A DNA stretch of 64,000 nt from NCBI RefSeq assembly GCF_038957035.1, contig NZ_CP152412.1, positions 8,366,501 through 8,430,500 on the forward strand, written 5' to 3'. The translations under genes and the position numbers were made by a program. This DNA is from Bradyrhizobium sp. B097 (GTDB taxonomy: Bacteria; Pseudomonadota; Alphaproteobacteria; Rhizobiales; Xanthobacteraceae). Within the stretch, counting starts at the first letter, position 1. Every line of letters starts with the position of its first letter. This document shows positions 1-9,541 of this stretch, piece after piece. Below the pieces are notes generated by a model that worked only from the letters and a program-made list of their open reading frames with translations, was not told where the DNA came from and searched no databases.

Positions 1-737
<737 letters not shown>

Positions 738-787
738 TCCCCCGAAGCTCCCTTGCGCGCGCCGCGAAAGGCGGCGTCACATCATTT

Positions 788-1483
788 TCACAGCGCCATC
801 TGGCGGCTGATCTCGGCGGGATCGAGGCTTGCGCGATCGCAGGCGTATTTCACCGCACCCCGGTCCATCACGGCAAAACTGTCGCCGAGTTCGCAGGCAA
901 AGTCGAGATATTGTTCGACCAGCACGATTGCGATGTTGCCGAGGTTGCGCAGATAGGAAATCGCGCGGCCGATGTCCTTGATGATCGAGGGCTGGATGCC
1001 TTCGGTCGGCTCGTCGAGCAGCAGGAGCTTTGGCCGCATCACCAGCGCGCGGCCGATCGCAAGCTGCTGCTGCTGGCCGCCGGAGAGATCGCCGCCGCGG
1101 CGGCCCAGCATGGTCTGCAGCACCGGAAACAGCGAGAACACGTCGTCGGGGATGTTGCGGTCCTCGCGCTTCAGCGGGCCGAAGCCGGTCTTGAGGTTTT
1201 CCTCCACCGTCAGCAACGGGAAGATCTCGCGACCCTGCGGCACGAAGCCGATGCCGCGCCGCGCCCGCTCATAGGGCTTTAGCGCTGTGATGTCCTTGCC
1301 GTCGAAATTGATGGCGCCGGAGGCGATCGGATACTGGCCGACCATGGCGCGCAGCAGCGAGGTCTTGCCGACGCCGTTGCGGCCGAGCACGCAGGTGACC
1401 TTGCCCGGCTCCGCGGTCAGCGACACGCCGCGCAGCGCCTGCGCCGCGCCGTAATAGAGGTTGATGTTGTCGACCTTCAGCAT
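788..1483 (-). CDS. urtE: Urea ABC transporter ATP-binding protein UrtE
   Basis: One of the two cytoplasmic ATPases that power the UrtBC permease for urea. It is a 231-residue LivF-type protein: Walker A GRNGVGKTS near residue 35, signature LSGGQQQ near 136 and Walker B LLLLDEPTEGIQPS near 156. Full length for the family. It starts 3 bp after the urtD stop, so the two are translated as a unit. The order urtA-B-C-D-E-ureD separates it from the closely related branched-chain amino acid ATPase LivF. Confidence 0.95.
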   Translation of the reverse strand: MLKVDNINLYYGAAQALRGVSLTAEPGKVTCVLGRNGVGKTSLLRAMVGQYPIASGAINFDGKDITALKPYERARRGIGFVPQGREIFPLLTVEENLKTGFGPLKREDRNIPDDVFSLFPVLQTMLGRRGGDLSGGQQQQLAIGRALVMRPKLLLLDEPTEGIQPSIIKDIGRAISYLRNLGNIAIVLVEQYLDFACELGDSFAVMDRGAVKYACDRASLDPAEISRQMAL

Positions 1484-1486
1484 CGC

Positions 1487-2248
1487 CTAGCGCCCCAGAT
1501 ACACTTCGACCACCCGCTCGTTCGACGACACCTGGTCGATCGAACCTTCGGCGAGCACCGTGCCTTCGTGCAGGCAGGTCACCTTGACGCCGAGCTCGCG
1601 CACGAAAGTCATGTCGTGCTCGACCACCATGATGGTGTGGTTCTTGTTGATCTCTTTGAGCAGCTCGGCGGTCAAATGGGTCTCGACATCGGTCATGCCG
1701 GCGACCGGCTCATCGACCAGCAGCACCTTGGGATCCTGCGCCAGCAGCATGCCGATCTCGAGCCACTGCTTCTGGCCGTGCGACAGGCTGCCGGCGAGGC
1801 GGTTGCGCGCATCGGTCAGGCGGATGGTCTCGAGCACCTTGTCGATGCGCTCGGACTCGGCCTTGCTGCCGCGCCAGAACAGCGTGCCGCGCACGGAATG
1901 ATCGACATTGAGCGCGAGCAGCAAATTGTCCTGCACAGTCTGGCTCTCGAACACCGTCGGCTTCTGGAATTTGCGGCCGATGCCGAGCTCGGCGATGCGG
2001 GTCTCGTCGAGCCGGGTCAGGTCGACGGTGCCGTCGAACAGCACGGTGCCCTCGTCCGGCTTGGTCTTGCCGGTGATGATGTCCATCATCGTGGTCTTGC
2101 CGGCGCCGTTCGGGCCGATGATGGCGCGCATCTCGCCGGGCGCGAGCGTCAGCGACAAATTGTTGATGGCGTGAAAGCCGTCGAACGAGACGTGCACGCC
2201 GTCGAGATAGAGCATGGCCGAAGTGGCGCGGGTATCCATGACGTTCAT
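1487..2248 (-). CDS. urtD: Urea ABC transporter ATP-binding protein UrtD
   Basis: LivG-type ATPase of the urea importer, 253 residues from the chosen start. Walker A is GPNGAGKTT, the signature region is LSHGQKQW and Walker B is VLLVDEPVAGM. The open frame runs back to 2317, but those extra codons lie inside the urtC 3' end and do not resemble the family. The ATG at 2248 is 4 bp past the urtC stop and has GGAG at good spacing inside urtC, so it is the better start. It is expected to form a heterodimer with UrtE. Confidence 0.94.
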   Translation of the reverse strand: MNVMDTRATSAMLYLDGVHVSFDGFHAINNLSLTLAPGEMRAIIGPNGAGKTTMMDIITGKTKPDEGTVLFDGTVDLTRLDETRIAELGIGRKFQKPTVFESQTVQDNLLLALNVDHSVRGTLFWRGSKAESERIDKVLETIRLTDARNRLAGSLSHGQKQWLEIGMLLAQDPKVLLVDEPVAGMTDVETHLTAELLKEINKNHTIMVVEHDMTFVRELGVKVTCLHEGTVLAEGSIDQVSSNERVVEVYLGR

Positions 2249-2252
2249 CTGC

Positions 2253-3422
2253 CTACTCCGCCAGGTTCGGTGCGCCGACACCGTCTTCGCGTGCGGCGCT
2301 TTCCTTGTCGGCCGCAAGGGCCGCGCTGCGCCGCGTCTCCCACCAGCTGTTGAAGGTGCCGACGATGCCCTTGGGCAACAGCAGCGTGACCAGGATGAAC
2401 AGCGCGCCCAGCATGAACAGCCAGTACGGCGCGAGCGGCCCCGAGGTGAAGAACGTCTTGGCGTAGTTGACGACGACGGCGCCGAGCGCGGCGCCGATCA
2501 GCGTGCCGCGACCGCCGACCGCGACCCAGATCACCGCCTCGATCGAGTTGCCGGGCGCGAACTCGCTCGGATTGATGATACCGACCTGCGGCACGTAAAG
2601 CGCGCCGGCGACGCCGGCCATGCAGGCCGACAGCGTGAACACGAACAGCTTGTAGGACTCGACGCGATAACCGAGGAAGCGGGTGCGGCTTTCGGCGTCG
2701 CGCACCGCGATCAGGACCTTGCCGAGCTTCGAGGTCACGATCGCGCGGCAGATCAGGAAGGCGATGATCAGCGCCAGGCAGCTCAGCAGGAACAGCGCAG
2801 CACGGGTGCCTTCGGCCTGCACGTTGAAGCCGAGGATATCCTTGAAGTCGGTCAGGCCGTTGTTGCCGCCGAAGCCGAAATCGTTGCGGAAGAACGCCAG
2901 CAGCAGCGCATAGGTCATCGCCTGCGTGATGATCGACAGATAGACGCCGGTGACGCGCGAGCGGAAGGCGAGCCAGCCGAAGCAGAAGGCGAGCAGGCCC
3001 GGCACCAGCAGCACCATCAACGCGGCAACCCAGAACTTGTCGAAGCCGTACCAGTACCAGGGCAGCTTGTCCCAGTTCAGGAACACCATGAAGTCGGGCA
3101 GGATCGGATTGCCGTAGACGCCGCGGCTGCCGATCTGCCGCATCAGGTACATGCCCATGGCGTAGCCGCCGAGCGCGAAGAACGCGCCGTGGCCGAGCGA
3201 GAGGATGCCGCAATAGCCCCAGATCAGGTCGATCGAGAGCGCGAGGATGGCGTAGCAGACATATTTGCCCCACAGCGCCACCAGATAGGTCGGCACCTGG
3301 AACATCGAGCCCTGCGGCAGCAGCAGGTTCGACATCGGGATCAGCACGCCGACCGCGGCGACGAGCAGGACGAACGCGGTCGCGGCGCGGTCGAGCGAAC
3401 GGGTGAGGATGTGCGGCGTCAT
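2253..3422 (-). CDS. urtC: Urea ABC transporter permease UrtC
   Basis: LivM-type inner-membrane permease, 389 residues with about nine or ten hydrophobic segments. It carries the family motif region IWGYCGILSLGHGAFFALGG and a conserved segment around EAVIWVAVGGRGTLIGA. It pairs with UrtB to make the urea channel. The frame is open upstream to 3575, but that part is translated repeat sequence (the palindromic element at 3438-3565), so I use the ATG at 3422. The gap to urtB is unusually long for this operon because of that element. Confidence 0.94.
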   Translation of the reverse strand: MTPHILTRSLDRAATAFVLLVAAVGVLIPMSNLLLPQGSMFQVPTYLVALWGKYVCYAILALSIDLIWGYCGILSLGHGAFFALGGYAMGMYLMRQIGSRGVYGNPILPDFMVFLNWDKLPWYWYGFDKFWVAALMVLLVPGLLAFCFGWLAFRSRVTGVYLSIITQAMTYALLLAFFRNDFGFGGNNGLTDFKDILGFNVQAEGTRAALFLLSCLALIIAFLICRAIVTSKLGKVLIAVRDAESRTRFLGYRVESYKLFVFTLSACMAGVAGALYVPQVGIINPSEFAPGNSIEAVIWVAVGGRGTLIGAALGAVVVNYAKTFFTSGPLAPYWLFMLGALFILVTLLLPKGIVGTFNSWWETRRSAALAADKESAAREDGVGAPNLAE

Positions 3423-3437
3423 TGGCGAACTCCCTTG

Positions 3438-3565
3438 CCTCCCCCGCTTGCGGGGGAGGCCGACGCGCGCATCAGCGCGCGGCGGGTGGGGGTCTCTCCA
3501 CATCGGGAGTGTACCGTGTGGAGAGACCCCCACCCCAACCCTCCCCCGCAAGCGGAAGAGGGAGT
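3438..3565. repeat. Palindromic intergenic repeat inside the urtB-urtC gap
   Basis: The element has nested inverted repeats. The strongest is an 18-bp perfect pair, 3485-3502 with 3517-3534 (GGTGGGGGTCTCTCCACA and its complement). It is flanked by CCTCCCCCGC/GCGGGGGAGG-type arms that also occur in other gaps of this window. It would fold as a long hairpin in the urt transcript. It probably belongs to the dispersed non-coding palindromes common in Bradyrhizobium. The family assignment is from memory. Confidence 0.8.
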
Positions 3566-3606
3566 CGCAGCGCACTTCGGGGCAGTCATTGGTGGCTCAA
3601 AGCAGG

Positions 3607-5217
3607 TCATGCTTCCACCGCCCGGCCCTTGAGCGCGAACAGGCCGCGCGGCCGCTTCTGGATGAACAGGATGATCAGCACCAGGATCGCGATCTTGCCG
3701 AGCACCGCACCTGCCACCGGCTCGAGGAACTTATTGGCGATGCCGAGCGTGAAGGCGCCGACCAGCGTGCCCCAGAGATTGCCAACGCCGCCGAACACCA
3801 CGACCATGAATGAGTCGATGATGTAGCTCTGGCCGAGATTCGGACTAACATTGTCGATCTGCGACAGCGCAACGCCGGCAATGCCGGCGATCCCCGAGCC
3901 GAGGCCGAAGGTCAGCGCGTCGACGCGCGAGGTGGCGATCCCCATCGAGGCCGCCATGCGGCGGTTCTGCGTCACCGCGCGCATCTCGAGCCCGAGCGCG
4001 GTATAGCGCAGCATCGCGAGCAAGATGGCGAACACCGCGAGCGTGAAGCAGAGGATCCAGAGCCGGTTATAGGTGATGGTGATCTGGCCGAGCTCGAAGG
4101 CGCCGCTCATCCAGGAGGGATTGCCGACCTCGCGGTTGGTCGGGCCGAACGCGGTTCGCACCGCCTGCTGCAGCACCAGCGACAGGCCCCAGGTCGCGAG
4201 CAGCGTCTCCAGCGGACGGCCGTAGAGGAAGCGGATGATGGTGCGCTCGATCACGACACCGATGAGGCCGGCGACCAGGAAGGCGAGCGGCACCGCGATC
4301 AGCAGCGAATAATCGAACAGCGCGGGATAGCGGGTGCGGATCACCTCCTGCACCACGAAGGTGGTGTAGGCCCCTAACATCACCATCTCGCCATGCGCCA
4401 TATTGATGACGCCCATCACACCGAAGGTGATGGCAAGCCCGATCGCAGCGAGCAGCAGCACCGAGCCGAGCGACAGGCCGTACCACGCATTCTGCACCAT
4501 CGACCACATCGCGAGACTGCTCTGGATCGAGGTGACCGCGGTAGCCGCCGCCTTGGCGACCGACGGCGGCTGGTCGCCGAGCCCGGTGAGCAGCGCCAGC
4601 GCCTCCTGGTCGCCGCGGGCCTTGACCACGGCGACGGCGTCGAGCTTGTCGCTGTCGGATGCATCCGGCTTGAACAGGATGATGACGGCGCGCGCCTCGG
4701 CGAAAGCCTGCTTGATCGATTTGACGCTCTCCTTGGCGAGCGCGCCCTCCACGGTCGGCAGCAGGTTCTCCTCGTGGCTCTTGAACACCGATTGCGCAGC
4801 CGCGAGCCGCTTGGCCGGATCCGGCGACAGCAGCGTCAGGCCGCCGAGCGCGGCCTCCACGGTGCGGCGCAGGCGGTTGTTGAGGCGAACGGCGGCGGCA
4901 TTGTCGGGCAGCTTGTCGACGGCCGCGCCGGTCGCGGCGTCGACGATCTTGCCGTCGGCCTGCGTGATGAAGACCTTCTTGCTGTCCGGATCCGCCGACA
5001 GCCGGCCGTCCTGCAGCGCGCCGATGATGGGCGAAGCGAGCGCATTGCCCGATGCGGCGACTTCGCCGATCGCAGCCTCGGTGTCGGAGAACTCGTCATT
5101 GGCGAATTTGGCGACCGAATCCTCGAACGGGCCGGCCAGCACCGGCAGGGCAAGGCAGCTCAGCAGCAGGATCGAGAGAAACAGAGTGCGAAAGCGATCA
5201 ATACAAATAGCAAACAC
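3607..5217 (-). CDS. urtB: Urea ABC transporter permease UrtB
   Basis: LivH-type permease of the urea importer. At 536 residues it is longer than LivH. It begins with a signal-peptide-like segment (FLSILLLSCLALPVLAG), then about 200 mostly helical, soluble residues, then the membrane part with IGLAITFGVMGVINMAHGEM. The long N-terminal domain is a normal feature of UrtB and helps distinguish it from amino acid permeases. The start is a GTG at 5217, with no in-frame ATG near the signal peptide. It lies downstream of urtA after a strong hairpin. Confidence 0.94.
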   Translation of the reverse strand: MFAICIDRFRTLFLSILLLSCLALPVLAGPFEDSVAKFANDEFSDTEAAIGEVAASGNALASPIIGALQDGRLSADPDSKKVFITQADGKIVDAATGAAVDKLPDNAAAVRLNNRLRRTVEAALGGLTLLSPDPAKRLAAAQSVFKSHEENLLPTVEGALAKESVKSIKQAFAEARAVIILFKPDASDSDKLDAVAVVKARGDQEALALLTGLGDQPPSVAKAAATAVTSIQSSLAMWSMVQNAWYGLSLGSVLLLAAIGLAITFGVMGVINMAHGEMVMLGAYTTFVVQEVIRTRYPALFDYSLLIAVPLAFLVAGLIGVVIERTIIRFLYGRPLETLLATWGLSLVLQQAVRTAFGPTNREVGNPSWMSGAFELGQITITYNRLWILCFTLAVFAILLAMLRYTALGLEMRAVTQNRRMAASMGIATSRVDALTFGLGSGIAGIAGVALSQIDNVSPNLGQSYIIDSFMVVVFGGVGNLWGTLVGAFTLGIANKFLEPVAGAVLGKIAILVLIILFIQKRPRGLFALKGRAVEA

Positions 5218-5240
5218 GTCAGTACCCCGGCAGGAGTGGA

Positions 5241-5271
5241 GGAGAAGGCGGCGAGCGATGCCGCCTTCTCC
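5241..5271 (-). terminator. Strong hairpin between urtA and urtB
   Basis: A perfect 12-bp stem, GGAGAAGGCGGC (5241-5252) with GCCGCCTTCTCC (5260-5271), and a 7-base loop. There is no T-run after it on the minus strand. It is therefore more likely an attenuating or mRNA-stabilising hairpin than a full terminator. This is the usual way to keep the binding protein (UrtA) more abundant than the membrane parts. The function is inferred. Confidence 0.6.
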
Positions 5272-5315
5272 GGTGTTGGAAGGTTGTGTTGTGTCGTTAG
5301 GTCAGGAGTGCCCGA

Positions 5316-6644
5316 TTACGAGCCCTGGCCGCCGCACTTGTTGGTCTTGGTGTTGTAGTTGCCGCACTTCTTGCCGACCCAATCGCCGATCAGGTCCTTG
5401 GAGCCTTCGAGCTCCTTCGACCAGGCGTCGCCGGCCACCAGGCCCGGGGTCTTCCAGACCACGTCGAACTGGCCGTTGCCCTTGATCTCGCCGATGAACA
5501 CCGGCTTGGTGATGTGGTGGTTCGGCAGCATCTTCGAGGTGCCGCCGGTCAGGTTCGGCGCCTCGGTGCCGGGAAGCGCGTCGATCACCTTGTCCGGATC
5601 GGTCGACTTCACTTTCTCGACCGCCTTCACCCACATGTTGAAGCCGATGTAGTGCGCTTCCATCGGGTCGTTGGTCACGCGCTTCGGATTCTTGGTGTAG
5701 GCCTGCCACTCCTTGATGAACTTCTCGTTCGCCGGGGTCTTGATCGACTCGAAGTAATTCCAGGCGGCGAGATGGCCGAGCAGCGGCTTGGTGTCGATGC
5801 CGGCGAGCTCTTCTTCGCCGACCGAGAACGCGACCACCGGGATGTCGGTCGCCTTGATGCCCTGGTTGCCGAGCTCCTTGTAGAACGGAACGTTGGCGTC
5901 GCCGTTGATGGTGGAGACCACGGCGGTCTTCTTGCCGGCCGAGCCGAACTTCTTGATATCGGCCACGATCGTCTGCCAGTCGGAGTGACCGAACGGCGTG
6001 TAGTTGATCATGATGTCGTCCTGGGCGACGCCCTTCGACTTCAGATAGGCTTCCAGGATCTTGTTGGTGGTGCGCGGATAGACGTAGTCGGTGCCGGCCA
6101 GCACCCAGCGCTTCACCTTCTCGTCCTTCATCAGATAGTCGACGGCGGGGATCGCCTGCTGGTTCGGCGCCGCGCCCGTGTAGAACACGTTGCGCTCGGA
6201 TTCCTCGCCCTCATACTGCACCGGATAGAACAGGATGTTGTTCAGCTCCTTGAACACCGGCAACACGGACTTGCGCGACACCGAGGTCCAGCAGCCGAAC
6301 ACGACCGCAACCTTGTCCTTGGTGATCAGCTCGCGGGCCTTTTCGGCAAACAGCGGCCAGTTCGATGCGGGGTCGACCACGACGGCCTCGAGCTTCTTGC
6401 CGAGTACGCCGCCCTTCTTGTTCTGCTCGTCGATCAGGAAAAGGATCGTGTCCTTCAGCGTGGTTTCGCTGATGGCCATGGTGCCCGACAGCGAGTGAAG
6501 AATACCAATCTTGATGGTGTCGTCGGCCGCTTGGGCAGGCGCGAACGGCGAGGACGCAGCCAGACCCAAAACCAGGCCGGCGGTCGCCGCGAGCGCGCGG
6601 CGGCGGGTCATCGTCGTTATTTTGTGAGTAAGCTGAGTAAGCAT
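5316..6644 (-). CDS. urtA: Urea ABC transporter substrate-binding protein UrtA
   Basis: Periplasmic urea receptor of 442 residues, in the same fold class as the amide-binding protein FmdD/AmiC. It has a Tat-like leader (TMTRRRALAATAGLVLG, then cleavage near AQAAD) followed by IKIGILHSLSGTMAISE, the classic start of the mature UrtA. The open frame reaches 6764, but the ATG at 6644 puts GGGAG 11 bases upstream and leaves the leader at the N-terminus. First gene of the operon, 74 bp below the -12 element of a sigma-54 promoter. Confidence 0.95.
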   Translation of the reverse strand: MLTQLTHKITTMTRRRALAATAGLVLGLAASSPFAPAQAADDTIKIGILHSLSGTMAISETTLKDTILFLIDEQNKKGGVLGKKLEAVVVDPASNWPLFAEKARELITKDKVAVVFGCWTSVSRKSVLPVFKELNNILFYPVQYEGEESERNVFYTGAAPNQQAIPAVDYLMKDEKVKRWVLAGTDYVYPRTTNKILEAYLKSKGVAQDDIMINYTPFGHSDWQTIVADIKKFGSAGKKTAVVSTINGDANVPFYKELGNQGIKATDIPVVAFSVGEEELAGIDTKPLLGHLAAWNYFESIKTPANEKFIKEWQAYTKNPKRVTNDPMEAHYIGFNMWVKAVEKVKSTDPDKVIDALPGTEAPNLTGGTSKMLPNHHITKPVFIGEIKGNGQFDVVWKTPGLVAGDAWSKELEGSKDLIGDWVGKKCGNYNTKTNKCGGQGS

Positions 6645-6717
6645 GAAATGTCGTCTCCCTGACGCAGGCGTGGAACGCTTGCGAACGGCCGCTTGGCCGC
6701 CTGCGGTTAAGGGAATC

Positions 6718-6732
6718 GCAAGAACTGTGCCA
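6718..6732 (-). promoter_or_regulatory. Sigma-54 (RpoN) promoter of the urt operon
   Basis: Read on the minus strand this is TGGCACAGTTCTTGC, matching the -24/-12 consensus TGGCAC-N5-TTGC at every conserved base. It points at urtA and lies 74 bp from its start codon. Nitrogen-limitation control through NtrC is the known pattern for urea uptake operons. A partly overlapping dyad (6732-6749, ACGGTG/CACCGT) and a second dyad (6786-6810, GGGCAA/TTGCCC) lie just upstream and could be activator sites. That role is inference. Confidence 0.85.
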
Positions 6733-6749
6733 CGGTGTGTGGGCACCGT

Positions 6750-7176
6750 AAGCCGATGAACCAATTAGATAATTTCACGAGTTCCGGGCAAATACGGAAA
6801 GCGATTGCCCAATCATTGAGCCGTCAACTTGACTGCCGAAAGAGCAATCAGGTTATTTTATGGGCAAAATTACCTTCTTGGCTAAATTTCCGGCACCGAT
6901 TTGTGACAGTTTGCGCGATGGTTCGGCGCATTCGGCGCACCAATCCCGACGATATCATCTTGAAACCGCCCAGTTCCTGGTCCATATCCTCGCCATGCCC
7001 GCGACATCGCGGTGCCTTCGCGAGCTGCGTGTTCAAGCCGCCCCAAGCGGCTTCTGGCTCGCCTTTCAGCTAACCCAGCTTGACGCCCCAGACACGCGGG
7101 TGTCCCCGAATGCTTTCATGCGATTCCGGCCGATACTGGCCGGGACGATGACGGCTTTTATGGAAAGAACCACCTT
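6750..7176. other. Gap between divergent urt operon and helicase gene
   Basis: About 430 bp with no convincing gene. Short open frames here have no family features or ribosome sites. It is somewhat more AT-rich than the genes around it (for example 6845-6895). It must hold the upstream activator sites for urtA and the promoter of the helicase gene. Apart from the dyad at 6786-6810 I could not place either with confidence. Confidence 0.5.
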
Positions 7177-8607
7177 TTGACCTCCTTTCAGGATTTCGGC
7201 CTCGCCGATCCCATCGCCCGCGCGCTCCGAGAAGAAAACTATCTCACGCCGACCCCCATCCAAGCCCAGACCATCCCGCTCGCACTTGCCGGCCGCGACG
7301 TCGTCGGCATCGCCCAGACCGGAACCGGCAAGACCGCGTCCTTCGCGCTGCCGATCCTGCACCGGCTGCTCGAGAACCGCATCCGCCCGCAGCCCAAGAG
7401 CTGCCGCGTGCTGGTGCTCTCGCCGACCCGCGAACTGTCCGGGCAGATCCTCGACAGCTTCAACACCTATGGCCGCCACGTCCGGCTGTCCTCGACGCTC
7501 GCCATCGGCGGCGTGCCGATGGGCCGCCAGGTCCGTTCTCTGATGCAGGGCGTCGAGGTGCTGGTCGCCACCCCCGGCCGCCTGCTCGATCTCGTGCAGA
7601 GCAACGGGCTGAAGCTCAACCAGGTCGAGTTCCTGGTGCTCGATGAAGCCGACCGCATGCTCGACATGGGCTTCATCAACGACATCCGCAAAATCGTCGC
7701 CAAGCTGCCGATCCGGCGGCAGACGCTGTTCTTCTCGGCCACCATGCCCAAGGACATCGCCGAGCTCGCCGAGGCGATGCTGCGCGACCCGGCCCGCGTG
7801 GCGGTGACGCCGGTGGCCTCGACGGTGGATCGCATCGCGCAGCGCGCGATCCAGGTCGATTTCGCCGCCAAGCCGACGGTTCTCGCCCAGCTTCTGAAGC
7901 AGGAGCAGGTCAATCGTGCCCTGGTGTTTACCCGCACCAAGCACGGCGCCGACAAGGTGGTGAAGAGCCTTGCCAAGGCCGGCATCGAGGCCAATGCGAT
8001 CCACGGCAACAAGTCGCAGAACCATCGCGAGCGCACGCTGGCGGCATTCCGCTCCGGCGAGATCCGCACGCTGGTGGCGACCGATATCGCCGCCCGCGGC
8101 ATCGACGTCGACGGCGTCAGCCATGTCGTGAACTTCGACCTGCCCAACATCCCGGAGACCTACGTCCACCGCATCGGCCGCACCGCGCGCGCCGGCGCCG
8201 ACGGCATCGCGATCTCGCTGGTCGCCGGCGCCGAGGAGATGGGCTATCTGCGCGATATCGAGCGGCTGATCCGGATTACCGTGCCGCGGGAAGACCGCCG
8301 CACCCAAGGCGGCTCCTCTGGCAGCCGCGAGGCCGCCGCGCCCGCATCGGCGACCCACCCCCACCGGGGCGGCCGCTCTGCGCCGCGCGCGCATAATGTC
8401 CGTGGGAATGAGCCCGCTCCAAGTGCAAAAGGGCCTCGCCGCCGCCGCCGTCGGGGTGGTAATAATGGCGCGCCGCAGACGAGCCGGGGCGAGTCGCCGC
8501 GTCCGTCGCAGGCCGGCAACAGCGAAGGCATTCAGGGCGTCGCCTTCTTGCATCGCGAGAGCCGGCCGAATCCGCAACCCAACCGCAACAACCGACCGAA
8601 GCACTAG
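7177..8607 (+). CDS. DEAD-box ATP-dependent RNA helicase, RhlE-like
   Basis: RNA helicase of 476 residues. Motifs are in order: Q motif near F4 and Q29, motif I AQTGTGKT (46-53), motif II DEAD (156-159), motif III SAT (187-189) and motif [10 protein letters not shown] (331-338). After about residue 375 comes a basic, low-complexity tail rich in R, G, N and P, likely for RNA binding. The start is a TTG at 7177 with GGAAAG upstream. The overlapping ATG at 7160 runs into a stop at once. It is followed 24 bp later by infA and then by a cold-shock gene, which suggests a role in unwinding RNA at low temperature or in ribosome assembly. Confidence 0.92.
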   Translation: MTSFQDFGLADPIARALREENYLTPTPIQAQTIPLALAGRDVVGIAQTGTGKTASFALPILHRLLENRIRPQPKSCRVLVLSPTRELSGQILDSFNTYGRHVRLSSTLAIGGVPMGRQVRSLMQGVEVLVATPGRLLDLVQSNGLKLNQVEFLVLDEADRMLDMGFINDIRKIVAKLPIRRQTLFFSATMPKDIAELAEAMLRDPARVAVTPVASTVDRIAQRAIQVDFAAKPTVLAQLLKQEQVNRALVFTRTKHGADKVVKSLAKAGIEANAIHGNKSQNHRERTLAAFRSGEIRTLVATDIAARGIDVDGVSHVVNFDLPNIPETYVHRIGRTARAGADGIAISLVAGAEEMGYLRDIERLIRITVPREDRRTQGGSSGSREAAAPASATHPHRGGRSAPRAHNVRGNEPAPSAKGPRRRRRRGGNNGAPQTSRGESPRPSQAGNSEGIQGVAFLHRESRPNPQPNRNNRPKH

Positions 8608-8631
8608 CCGTCGCTCGATCTGGAGAACCAT

Positions 8632-8925
8632 ATGGCTAAGGAAGAGCTGATCCAGTTCGAAGGACTGGTGACCGAAATCCTCCCCGACGCTCGTTACCGG
8701 GTGCAACTCGATGCCGGACACGAGATCGTCGCCTACACCGCCGGCAAGATGAAGAAAAACCGCATCAAGACGCTGGCCGGCGACCGCGTCACGATCGAAA
8801 TGTCGCCCTACGATCTCGAAAAGGGCCGCCTGATTTTCCGGCACAAGGACGAACGTCCGAGTGGCGCACCCGGCGGTCCGCCGCGGGGCGGCGCACAGCG
8901 CGGCGGCCAGTTCCGCCGCCGATAG
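8632..8925 (+). CDS. infA: Translation initiation factor IF-1 (second-type, tailed)
   Basis: S1/OB-fold protein of 97 residues. The first 72 match IF-1 ([24 protein letters not shown]..., KMKKNRI, ERP end). The last 20 or so form an extra tail of G, P and R repeats. IF-1 binds the 30S A site during initiation. Many alphaproteobacteria carry a standard 72-residue IF-1 elsewhere, so this tailed form is probably the second copy. Its place between an RG-tailed helicase and a cold-shock protein fits a stress-related role. Confidence 0.9.
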   Translation: MAKEELIQFEGLVTEILPDARYRVQLDAGHEIVAYTAGKMKKNRIKTLAGDRVTIEMSPYDLEKGRLIFRHKDERPSGAPGGPPRGGAQRGGQFRRR

Positions 8926-9020
8926 GCTGGACATTGCAACCGTTGGGCGCATGACGTCCTGATGTCCTGCGCAACAATTGGCCGGCGGCTGCGCCGGCCA
9001 AAAAATCGCGCACGTCAGGA

Positions 9021-9049
9021 TTGTTTTGAACCCTTCTATCGAATAATAT
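9021..9049 (+). promoter_or_regulatory. Candidate sigma-70 promoter of cspA
   Basis: TTGTTT at 9021-9026 and TAATAT at 9044-9049 are separated by 17 bases. A start near 9056 would give an untranslated leader of about 138 bases before the GTG at 9194. Long leaders are typical of cold-shock genes. The -10 is good and the -35 fair. Confidence 0.45.
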
Positions 9050-9193
9050 CCTACCCATCGATTTTCGGCCGGACGACATTAGCCAATACCGGTACAGCCG
9101 GTTCAGACGCTGACGACCCTTCCAAAAATTCGATCTCACCACCCCGCCGACAAGCGGGTCTTGAACTTGTATATCTGAGAAGGGACTACCCAC

Positions 9194-9406
9194 GTGAGCA
9201 TGGGAACCGTGAAGTGGTTTAACGCGACCAAGGGCTACGGCTTCATCCAGCCGGATGAAGGCGGGAACGACGTGTTCGTGCACATCAGTGCAGTCGAGCG
9301 CGCCGGCCTTGGCACTCTGCGTGAAGGCCAGAAGATCTCCTACGAGATCGTTGCTGACCGCCGTTCCGGCAAATCCTCGGCCGACAATCTGCGCGCCGCT
9401 GGATAA
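9194..9406 (+). CDS. cspA: Cold-shock protein, CspA family
   Basis: Single cold-shock domain of 70 residues with RNP1-like KGYGFIQP and RNP2-like DVFVHISAV. It binds single-stranded nucleic acid and melts RNA secondary structure. The GTG at 9194 (AGGG 8-10 bases upstream) is preferred, although the ATG at 9200 would change only two residues. It is followed by a strong terminator, so it is probably a single-gene transcript with a long leader. Confidence 0.95.
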   Translation: MSMGTVKWFNATKGYGFIQPDEGGNDVFVHISAVERAGLGTLREGQKISYEIVADRRSGKSSADNLRAAG

Positions 9407-9456
9407 GCCGATTTCCCGGGAGCGCGAAGCTCCAGGAAATTGTCGTCAAAGCATCA

Positions 9457-9487
9457 AGGGCCGCACCTTCGGGTGCGGCCCTTTTTG
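9457..9487 (+). terminator. Rho-independent terminator after cspA
   Basis: An 11-bp stem AGGGCCGCACC/GGTGCGGCCCT with a TTCG loop, followed by a run of T. This is the textbook form and lies 50 bp past the cspA stop. Confidence 0.92.
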
Positions 9488-9541
9488 TCTGGATCGCATT
9501 TTTCTTCATGCGAACCGGTGGCCACTTCGCGCGAGAACGCT

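Noticed and set aside
2214..3632. A 472-codon plus-strand frame over urtC
   Set aside because: It is charged low-complexity translation antisense to a clear permease, and includes translated repeat DNA.
7066..8952. A 628-codon minus-strand frame opposite the helicase
   Set aside because: Its translation is low-complexity and rich in R, H, G and A, and the plus strand carries all DEAD-box motifs in order.
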